Assembly: GCA_023230795.1 (NCBI GenBank)
Contig: JALNWR010000043.1
Location: 1 to 15,027 of the forward strand
DNA length: 15,027 nt
Origin: Candidatus Cloacimonadota bacterium
GTDB taxonomy: Bacteria > Cloacimonadota > Cloacimonadia > Cloacimonadales > Cloacimonadaceae
Direction: 5' to 3'
This document shows, one piece after another, positions 7,866-12,853 of this stretch. Within the stretch, counting starts at the first letter, position 1. Each line of letters begins with the position of its first letter. Position numbers and translations under genes: made by a program. The notes beneath the pieces were generated by a model, which was not told the DNA's origin, did no database searches, and worked only from the letters and a program-made list of their open reading frames with translations.

Positions 7866-8498
7866 TCAGTCCAGCTTGATATCCTCTAAGATCATATTTT
7901 GTATTTCCGTGATCGATTTTGCCGCAGGCAGGTTCTTGAGCACACCTTTATCCTGGAAAAATGATCTTAGAGTATAAGTCTTTCTAAAAAAAGCCGCTAC
8001 ACGCCTTTGAATAGCCTTGGGTGAATCGTCATCCCGAGTGATCAGCTTTCCACCACAAAGATCGCAAATACCTTCCTTTTTGGGAGGATGATGGAGCATG
8101 TGATAATTTGTCCCGCACTGGCTGCATACTCTTCGGCCATGAATGCGCTGAATAGCCTCATCTTTCTTTAAGTCCAGATAGTAAACCCGCACTAAATTAT
8201 AATGATCAATCAGATATCTGGCCTGTGTCAGAGTGCGAGGGAAACCATCAAAGATCACTCCTCTGCAATCTGCCTTCAGAGAACCGTCGATCAATCCAAA
8301 GACAACCTCGTTGGGGGCCAATTCCCCCTTTTGGATGGTGCTTTTTACATCATCGCCGATATCGGTTCCGAGACTCACTTGCTCCCGCAAGAGGTCTCCA
8401 ATATTCACATGCTGGAATCCAGTGCGTTGCTCTAAAAGCTTCGCCTGAGTTCCTTTCCCACTACCCTGAATTCCCAAGAAAACTATCGCATCTATCAT
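7866..8498 (-). CDS. adk: adenylate kinase, zinc-binding long form
   Basis: Adk catalyses ATP + AMP = 2 ADP in the cytoplasm. The 210-residue protein has the P-loop GIQGSGKGTQ (9-18), the NMP-binding region around NIGDLLREQV, and DGFPRTLTQA (84-93). The long LID domain carries four cysteines (C125, C128, C145, C148) in two CxxC pairs, expected to hold a structural zinc. RDDDSPKAIQRR follows, as in the family. The P-loop reads GIQGSGKGT where most Adk have GPPGAGKGT; this is within nucleoside-monophosphate-kinase variation, so a paralogous NMP kinase is a minor alternative. It is the first gene after a strong promoter (8517-8545), with ribosome binding site GAGGT at 8503-8507. It is not next to secY or ribosomal genes, its common context. 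Confidence 0.93.
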   Translation of the reverse strand: MIDAIVFLGIQGSGKGTQAKLLEQRTGFQHVNIGDLLREQVSLGTDIGDDVKSTIQKGELAPNEVVFGLIDGSLKADCRGVIFDGFPRTLTQARYLIDHYNLVRVYYLDLKKDEAIQRIHGRRVCSQCGTNYHMLHHPPKKEGICDLCGGKLITRDDDSPKAIQRRVAAFFRKTYTLRSFFQDKGVLKNLPAAKSITEIQNMILEDIKLD

Positions 8499-8516
8499 AA
8501 TTACCTCAATTGTGGT

Positions 8517-8545
8517 CTTATATTAGAATAACCCTGATTTGTCAA
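8517..8545 (-). promoter_or_regulatory. sigma70-type promoter of the adk-trkH-trkA operon
   Basis: On the minus strand a perfect -35 box TTGACA (8540-8545) is separated by exactly 17 nt from TATAAG (8517-8522). This is a near-consensus housekeeping promoter. Transcription should start about 7 nt further on (near 8510), giving a leader of only about a dozen nucleotides that contains the GAGGT ribosome binding site. It lies in the 84-nt gap between acpS and adk and points into the long nine-gene run. No operator-like repeat is evident beside it. Confidence 0.8.
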
Positions 8546-8582
8546 GATATTATCACCCTCTCTAAACTGAAGAGTGTAAAAG

Positions 8583-8963
8583 TCATACTTTTTTTTCCAG
8601 GATTACAGTGGCGATAGCATAGTCCTTTTCGTGGCTTAAAGAGAGGAATATCTGCCCTGTGCCTCTGCTCAGTGCCAGGGCTTTTGTGGCACCAGATAAA
8701 GCGAGGCCAGGCTTGCTTCTGGCATCGTTTACCACTTCGATCTCAGTCCAGCAGATACCTTCATCCCAGCCGGTACCCAAGGCCTTCATAAAGGCTTCCT
8801 TGGCGGCAAAGCGGGCGGCGTAGCTTTGAAAGGGATTGGCTTTACTGCTGCAGTAATGCTGTTCAGAAGAGCTAAATACTTTTTCGATAAAGCGGGGATT
8901 GCTTTGGATCACACGCTCAATCCTGTGCACTGCTACGATATCTGTACCCAGCCCCAGAATCAT
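8583..8963 (-). CDS. acpS: holo-[acyl-carrier-protein] synthase
   Basis: AcpS transfers 4'-phosphopantetheine from CoA to the serine of acyl carrier protein, activating it for fatty acid synthesis. At 126 residues it is normal length. The two metal-binding motifs are present: GLGTDIVAVHRIE with Asp8, and RFAAKEAFMKALGTG (51-65) with Glu56. The C-terminal LSLSHEKDYAIATVIL is also typical. Its ATG overlaps the ogt stop as ATGA (4-nt overlap), so the two are co-translated. After its TGA an 84-nt gap holds the adk promoter. I see no convincing terminator there, so some transcription may continue into adk. Confidence 0.95.
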   Translation of the reverse strand: MILGLGTDIVAVHRIERVIQSNPRFIEKVFSSSEQHYCSSKANPFQSYAARFAAKEAFMKALGTGWDEGICWTEIEVVNDARSKPGLALSGATKALALSRGTGQIFLSLSHEKDYAIATVILEKKV

Positions 8964-9427
8964 GAATCTGCTCCATGGCTCTTCTCCAGAGACAGTAGAT
9001 AGCGCTTGATCGGGATTCCTCCGCCAAAACCTCCGAATGAACCATCTGAAGCTATTACTCTATGACAGGGAATGATAATGGCTATAGGATTCGCAGCCAG
9101 GGCATTTCCTACCGCTCTGGCTGCCTTAGATTTACCGATTGATCTGGCAAGATCGCCGTAAGATACACTCTGGCCATAAGGGATTTTCAAGAGCTCCTCC
9201 CAGACCATAAGCTGGAAAGGCGTACCCGTGGCAAAGAAAGGCAGATCAAATTCCTTGCTTTTCCCGGCAAAGTATTCATCCAGCTGGCGGATCACCTCTT
9301 CTTCAAAAGCATTTTCCACCAGATGGTTTAAAGGTTTCTCACAAAAGGATATGCGGTTGATGGTTTCTTCCTCTATCTCAATTTCCAGACAGAGGTCTGA
9401 GTTTTGGTAATACAGGATTCTGAGCAT
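8960..9427 (-). CDS. ogt: methylated-DNA--[protein]-cysteine S-methyltransferase
   Basis: This is a suicide DNA-repair protein that moves the methyl group from O6-methylguanine (and O4-methylthymine) onto its own cysteine. The 155-residue protein has the active-site motif IIPCHRVI with Cys121, the preceding helix-turn-helix segment ARAVGNALAANP with the finger arginine R104, and a C-terminal GGGIPIKRYLLSLE. It has the short Ogt-type layout without the Ada N-terminal domain. The ribosome binding site AGGAG (9436-9440) lies 1 nt beyond the T-tract of the rplS terminator, leaving no room for an independent promoter between the two. Expression is therefore likely through terminator read-through, or from a promoter inside or upstream of rplS. 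It overlaps acpS by 4 nt. Confidence 0.95.
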   Translation of the reverse strand: MLRILYYQNSDLCLEIEIEEETINRISFCEKPLNHLVENAFEEEVIRQLDEYFAGKSKEFDLPFFATGTPFQLMVWEELLKIPYGQSVSYGDLARSIGKSKAARAVGNALAANPIAIIIPCHRVIASDGSFGGFGGGIPIKRYLLSLEKSHGADS

Positions 9428-9441
9428 AAGATTTTCTCCTA

Positions 9442-9480
9442 TAAAAACAAAGCCCCTTGATGCACGACGTCCAAGGGGCT
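9442..9480 (-). terminator. Rho-independent terminator after rplS
   Basis: On the minus strand AGCCCCTTG (9472-9480) pairs perfectly with CAAGGGGCT (9451-9459) around a 12-nt loop, and TTTGTTTTTA follows directly. This is a 9-bp GC-rich stem plus U-tract, a textbook intrinsic terminator, 21 nt after the rplS stop. It ends the rpsP-rplS region but sits only 14 nt before the ogt start codon. Confidence 0.88.
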
Positions 9481-9501
9481 AAGCTTGTGTGTTTATGGTA
9501 A

Positions 9502-9855
9502 CTAAGCAGTAAATCTCCGGCGTTCTTTGATTCTTCCCGCCTTTCCTTTGGCCTGGCGCAGATAAAAGAGCTTCGCTCTGCGAACCTGACCGTGGCGCAC
9601 GATCTCAAGCTTATCGATATTGGGTGAGTTTTGCGGAAATATCCTCTCAACTCCCACTCCGCTTGATATCTTGCGAACAGTGAAGGATTTGGAAACTCCT
9701 GCACCGCGTTTTTGGATCACGATGCCTTGGAAAACCTGAATACGTTCTTTGCTACCTTCTTTAATTTTATAATGGACTTTCACAGTATCGCCTACGCGAT
9801 ACTCGGGAAAATCAGTTCTGATTTGGTCTCTGCCAACTTGTTGCAGAATATCCAT
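9502..9855 (-). CDS. rplS: 50S ribosomal protein L19
   Basis: bL19 sits at the 30S-50S interface of the ribosome. Family landmarks are FPEYRVGDTVKVHYKIKEG, RIQVFQGIVIQKRGAGVSKSFTVRKIS, GVGVERIFPQNSP and VRRAKLFYLR. I start at the ATG at 9853-9855 (117 residues, MDILQQVGRDQIR...). It has GGAGG at 9863-9867 with ideal 7-nt spacing. The in-frame ATG at 9870 would add five residues, but it overlaps that Shine-Dalgarno and has none of its own. The gene follows trmD as in many bacteria, but after an unusually long 264-nt gap. It is closed by the terminator at 9442-9480. Confidence 0.96.
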   Translation of the reverse strand: MDILQQVGRDQIRTDFPEYRVGDTVKVHYKIKEGSKERIQVFQGIVIQKRGAGVSKSFTVRKISSGVGVERIFPQNSPNIDKLEIVRHGQVRRAKLFYLRQAKGKAGRIKERRRFTA

Positions 9856-9919
9856 TTGGGTTCCTCCCATATATATACTCGGAGAAGATGAGGCCTGGGG
9901 TATGCATGGCGTGGCGCAA

Positions 9920-9925
9920 AGTATA
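9920..9925 (-). promoter_or_regulatory. candidate -10 box upstream of rplS
   Basis: TATACT on the minus strand sits in the context GCTATACTT, the same nine bases as at the rpsP promoter (11896-11901). A start near 9913 would give a leader of about 57 nt. I find no good -35 box at 16-18 nt and no extended -10 TG at the right place, so the call is tentative. The hairpin at 9937-9961 would overlap the -35 position. Confidence 0.35.
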
Positions 9926-9997
9926 GCTCATTATTCGCCGTCTTCTGCGCATAAAGACGGCTTCGCGCTATGCTTTTGAACTTTTGTTCTTACTGAG

Positions 9998-10021
9998 AAA
10001 AAGACTCTAAAAAAAGAGTCT
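9998..10021 (-). terminator. possible weak intrinsic terminator downstream of trmD
   Basis: On the minus strand AGACTCT (10015-10021) pairs with AGAGTCT (10002-10008) across a six-T loop, followed by a further TTTT (9998-10001). The 7-bp stem has only three G-C pairs and the U-tract is short, so termination would be partial at best. It lies about 100 nt after the trmD stop and could reduce transcription into rplS. Confidence 0.4.
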
Positions 10022-10119
10022 GCTCGCTAAAGTTCCGCACTATGCATCTATAGATATTTAGACCTCAGCTTTCCTGATTGGTTATTATTTTCCCTTTTAG
10101 GGACAGCCATCAGGGCTGC

Positions 10120-10788
10120 TTACAATAAATCTGGTCTTCGGGTTCGGGTTAAGATTTCGGATTGATGCTTTGCCCAATCCTCTATTTTGGCGTGATTTCC
10201 GCTGATAAGCACATCAGGCACTTGCTGATGCATAAATTTTTCCGGCCTGGTATAACAGGGGAAACCCAGCTTCCCGTGGTAGAAAGAATCGCTTTGGGCA
10301 CTTGAGATATCGCTTAATACTCCATCTTGAAGCCGGGCAATACCGTCGATAAAAACCTGCGCTGCCAGCTCTCCCCCACTGAGTACAAAATCCCCAAGGG
10401 AGATTTCATCGCTCACCAGAAGGCGGCGGATACGCTGATCGATCTCTTTGTAATGACCGCAGAGCAGAATGATGTGCTGCTCGGTGGCATAGTGACATAG
10501 TATCTTCTGGCTCAGCTTGCGTCCCTGAGGACTGAAATATATCACTGGAGCGGGGCCTGCGGTCAGGCAGGCTTTGATAGCATCCCACAAAGGTTGTGGG
10601 GTAGCTACCATGCCGGCAAAACCGCCATAAGGATAATCGTCCACCTTCCGATGCTTATCCGCTGTGTAGCGGCGTATGTCATCCAGATTTACAATGAGCG
10701 CTCCCCTAGCTATAGCCCGGGCCACTATGCTGCTTTCCAGAAAGCTAGTAAAAGCCCCCGGAAAAAGGCTGAGAACATCAAGTTTCAT
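10120..10788 (-). CDS. trmD: tRNA (guanine-N1)-methyltransferase
   Basis: TrmD methylates G37 (m1G37) of tRNAs reading CNN codons, using S-adenosylmethionine, and prevents +1 frameshifting. The 222-residue protein has the SPOUT trefoil-knot motifs: DDYPYGGFAGMV (50-61), LLCGHYKEIDQRI (108-120), DEISLGDFVLSGGE (127-140), and the catalytic-loop aspartate Asp167 in AQSDSFY. GFPCYTRP and PDVLISGNHAKIEDW follow. CGHYKEIDQR in place of the proteobacterial CGRYEGVDER resembles Bacteroidota versions. Its ATG overlaps the rimM stop by 11 nt, and the ribosome binding site is weak (AGCGAAG), so translation probably depends on rimM. Confidence 0.97.
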   Translation of the reverse strand: MKLDVLSLFPGAFTSFLESSIVARAIARGALIVNLDDIRRYTADKHRKVDDYPYGGFAGMVATPQPLWDAIKACLTAGPAPVIYFSPQGRKLSQKILCHYATEQHIILLCGHYKEIDQRIRRLLVSDEISLGDFVLSGGELAAQVFIDGIARLQDGVLSDISSAQSDSFYHGKLGFPCYTRPEKFMHQQVPDVLISGNHAKIEDWAKHQSEILTRTRRPDLL

Positions 10789-11329
10789 CTTCGCTATCTA
10801 TAAGCTGACCATCCTGCAGCCTGAGCCCGCTGGCCAAAAGCAGGTCTTCCATGTTTTCCAGAAAGACCACCCCTTGAGACTGAGCGGGAGGCACAGGCAG
10901 ATAGTGCTCCACCTGCGGAACCAATATCTCGGTATCCAGGCCGGTAGAGATCACCAATACATCCTGAGCGCCATTGTAAAACGTATCCACTACAGTGCCC
11001 AAAAGGCAGCCTTGATGGACCACATCCAGGCCAATGAGTTCATACTCATCTTCCTGATTCTCTTTATCTTCAATCGCCAGGAATACTTCCCGGTGCAGCT
11101 TACGTTCTTCGGCGATGCCGTCTTCAGCAAATCTCACCCAAGTTTTCTTTTCACTTTGTTTCCTATCGCTGATAGTTACGTAAAACACTCTATTTTCTTC
11201 AAAGATCAAATACAAATCGGCATTGTGATCAAATTCGGATCGATAATCCGGCTTTATCATCACATGATGCCAACCTTCACTATCTACGCCACCTAATCTG
11301 CCTATTCCGATAAGGTGAGGGCCAGCCAT
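10778..11329 (-). CDS. rimM: 16S rRNA processing / 30S maturation factor RimM
   Basis: RimM helps fold the 3' domain of 16S rRNA during 30S assembly and binds ribosomal protein S19. The 183-residue protein has the C-terminal PRC-barrel clearly: ELIGLDVVHQGCLLGTVVDT (97-116), then EILVPQVEHYLPVP (134-147). The N-terminal RimM domain is divergent: the usual 'G..GLKGE..V' opening reads IGRLGGVDSEGWHHVMI (9-25). Length and position between khpA and trmD support the assignment. The ATG follows the khpA TAA with no gap, and the stop overlaps trmD by 11 nt, so the three are translationally linked. Confidence 0.9.
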   Translation of the reverse strand: MAGPHLIGIGRLGGVDSEGWHHVMIKPDYRSEFDHNADLYLIFEENRVFYVTISDRKQSEKKTWVRFAEDGIAEERKLHREVFLAIEDKENQEDEYELIGLDVVHQGCLLGTVVDTFYNGAQDVLVISTGLDTEILVPQVEHYLPVPPAQSQGVVFLENMEDLLLASGLRLQDGQLIDSEDET

Positions 11330-11560
11330 TTATTCTATGATTTCCAGCTCTGCGCGTTTTCCTTGCTTGGTCGATACGGCGTTAATGATAGTACGCATAG
11401 CACCGGCGGTGCGTCCACGTTTTCCAATCACTTTGCCAATGTCCGTCTTCGCTACACGTAGTTCAAACAGCGTTATCTTATCTCCATTAATCTCGGTGAC
11501 AGAAACTTCACTGGGATCGTCAACAAGAGCCTTTACCATGAATTCAATGAGATCTTTCAT
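11330..11560 (-). CDS. khpA: KH-domain RNA-binding protein KhpA
   Basis: This is a small (76-residue) single type-II KH domain with the GXXG loop GKRG (46-49) in TDIGKVIGKRGRTAGAMRTI. KhpA is a global RNA-binding protein, partnered in several bacteria with KhpB (Jag), and is typically encoded between rpsP and rimM exactly as here (formerly YlqC). The ribosome binding site GAGGTGGAG precedes the ATG, 23 nt after rpsP. No khpB is visible in the window. Confidence 0.95.
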   Translation of the reverse strand: MKDLIEFMVKALVDDPSEVSVTEINGDKITLFELRVAKTDIGKVIGKRGRTAGAMRTIINAVSTKQGKRAELEIIE

Positions 11561-11583
11561 GCTCCACCTCAGTTCTTTTTTTC

Positions 11584-11859
11584 TTATTCTGCTTTCGCGA
11601 GTTTACGCTCGTGCCAAATCTGTAAAACGCCAGCTTTGCGCAATAAAGAGCGCACTGTCTCGGTAGGTTGCGCACCCACAGAGAGCCAGTAAATTGCACG
11701 TTCTGTTTCAATATTTATCTTGGATGGTTCTGTCTTTGTATCGTACCAACCTACGCATTCGAGGTATTTACCAACTTGTTTGACGCGGGAATCCACGGCT
11801 ACAATACGGTAAAAAGGTTGGTTGCTTGCTCCCATCCTTCTCAGTCTCAGCTTGACCAT
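11584..11859 (-). CDS. rpsP: 30S ribosomal protein S16
   Basis: bS16 is a 30S assembly protein. The 91 residues begin MVKLRLRRMGASNQPFYRIVAVDSR, the S16 signature, followed by VGWYDTKTEPSKINIETERAIYWLSVGAQPTETVRSLL. The short form ends soon after the core fold. The ribosome binding site AAGGAGT precedes the ATG with good spacing. It is the first gene of the rpsP-khpA-rimM-trmD operon, the common bacterial order, but ffh is not upstream; a lipoprotein gene and asnB are there instead. An extended -10 promoter lies at 11896-11904. Confidence 0.97.
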   Translation of the reverse strand: MVKLRLRRMGASNQPFYRIVAVDSRVKQVGKYLECVGWYDTKTEPSKINIETERAIYWLSVGAQPTETVRSLLRKAGVLQIWHERKLAKAE

Positions 11860-11895
11860 TATTACTCCTTACTTTATATCTTAAACATTATTCTA

Positions 11896-11904
11896 AGTAT
11901 AGCA
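11896..11904 (-). promoter_or_regulatory. extended -10 promoter of the rpsP operon
   Basis: The minus strand reads TGCTATACT, an extended -10 element (TGn followed by TATACT). It should start transcripts near 11889, about 30 nt before the rpsP ATG. A TTGACG at 11927-11932 is 25 nt upstream of the -10, too far to serve as its -35, so recognition would rest on the extended -10. The 87-nt gap before it shows no terminator for the preceding gene, so read-through from asnB is also possible. Confidence 0.55.
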
Positions 11905-11946
11905 TTGTTTTTGCAGCTGCTATTTCCGTCAAGTTATTTTTTCTTC

Positions 11947-12849
11947 TCACTTTAGCAATAGCTCCCAGATGCTTACCGGAATCACGCCGGAGTAAGCATA
12001 AGGAAGCTCAAGATCAAAGCCCATAGCCTGGATCAAAATCTTTCCTCGCACCTCATATTCAATGCCGCCTTTGAATACTCCTTTCGCTGCACCCACCACA
12101 GATTTGAGATTGGATAGCTTAAATACCATGCTGCCTTCTCGATAAAAAACGTTTTCGTCAAAGAAAAGCTCTTCCTTGATATTCCCTGTTCCCACTGCTT
12201 TGCCTCCGATGAAGATCTCGGAAGGGAAACCCTTGAGCCGGAAATTGATGCCATAGGGATTGATCAGGATAAAATCCGCCATCAAACCGGTCTTGCTAAA
12301 TCCGTAATCCCCAACATAAGTGCGCAGTAGCTTAAAAAGCGCTTGGCCCCCAGAAGAGCCTGTATCCATCTTGCCCAGATTGGGCAGCATTTTCGGCAGA
12401 TAATCTTCGATAGATATGCTATAAAGCTGTTCAAGTTCAAAGCTTTTGGAAAAGGCCATCGCCCTGCCCTTCCCTTTCAGCAGGATGATGAATTGTAAGT
12501 CTTTGTTGATGCTGCTCACCATGCGAATCATGGGACGGCTCTGAATATTGACCAGGAAATCCAATTGCACACTCTTCTTTGCCGGCAGAGTGATCTCTTT
12601 TTTCAGCCGGGCCTCTCCCACTTTTATCCGGTTTGGATCCAGCATTTCTACATTGAGTTCTTTGAGCCGTACCTGATAGCCATTGGGGTTTTTTACAATG
12701 ATGGAAAGCTCCAGCTTGCTGTTATCAATCTTGATTTCGGCTATAGTCAAATCCTGTATCTTTACAATTTCAGGTTGTTTGAAAATCAATTTGCAAGAGC
12801 TTAAACAGAAGAGGATCAGGAATACTGCCAGGGCTTTGAAAAGTTTCAT
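11947..12849 (-). CDS. lipoprotein with two WHy/LEA-2 domains
   Basis: This is a 300-residue exported lipoprotein. The signal peptide ends in the lipobox LSSC, with Cys19 as the lipidated residue. Two related beta-rich halves follow. The first (about 27-125) has LSIIVKNPNGYQVRLKELNVEML, and the second (about 185-298) has ADFILINPYGINFRLKGFPSEIF. Both carry the 'NPxG...RLK' pattern of the water-stress/hypersensitive-response (WHy, LEA type 2) domain. Bacterial proteins of this type are envelope proteins of poorly defined role, sometimes linked to desiccation or stress; I assign none. It lies 4 nt after asnB with a weak ribosome binding site, so it is probably co-transcribed with it. The domain call is from pattern, not a search. 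Confidence 0.8.
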   Translation of the reverse strand: MKLFKALAVFLILFCLSSCKLIFKQPEIVKIQDLTIAEIKIDNSKLELSIIVKNPNGYQVRLKELNVEMLDPNRIKVGEARLKKEITLPAKKSVQLDFLVNIQSRPMIRMVSSINKDLQFIILLKGKGRAMAFSKSFELEQLYSISIEDYLPKMLPNLGKMDTGSSGGQALFKLLRTYVGDYGFSKTGLMADFILINPYGINFRLKGFPSEIFIGGKAVGTGNIKEELFFDENVFYREGSMVFKLSNLKSVVGAAKGVFKGGIEYEVRGKILIQAMGFDLELPYAYSGVIPVSIWELLLK

Positions 12850-12853
12850 ATAT

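Larger units (their letters stand above)
9856..10119 (-). other. 264-nt trmD-rplS intergenic region with several hairpins
   Basis: No supported protein or tRNA gene lies here. Going downstream from trmD, the minus strand holds these structures: CAGCC/GGCTG (arms within 10104-10118); TCCCT/AGGGA around a 3-nt loop (10091-10103); AGACTCT/AGAGTCT (10002-10021) with a U-rich loop and short U-tract; GAAC/GTTC (9978-9989); and an 8-bp GCCGTCTT/AAGACGGC hairpin (9937-9961). A TATACT box follows at 9920-9925. This could be a terminator plus a new rplS promoter, an L19 autoregulatory leader, or a dispersed intergenic repeat. The sequence alone does not decide. Confidence 0.6.

Noticed and set aside
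8560..8582. CTCT...AGAG inverted repeat after acpS as a terminator
   Set aside because: The stem is only 4-5 bp and is not followed by a T-run on the minus strand.
9856..9870. Longer rplS start at 9870 (MGGTQMDILQ)
   Set aside because: That ATG is next to and partly shared with the GGAGG serving the ATG at 9855, and it has no Shine-Dalgarno of its own.
10676..11296. 206-codon plus-strand ORF opposite rimM and trmD
   Set aside because: It is antisense to two recognised genes, has no recognisable motif, and is best explained as a shadow of their codon use.
11911..11922. GCAGCTGC palindrome in the gap before rpsP as a terminator of the asnB operon
   Set aside because: It is a continuous 8-base palindrome with no loop and no proper U-tract; it cannot form a terminator hairpin.
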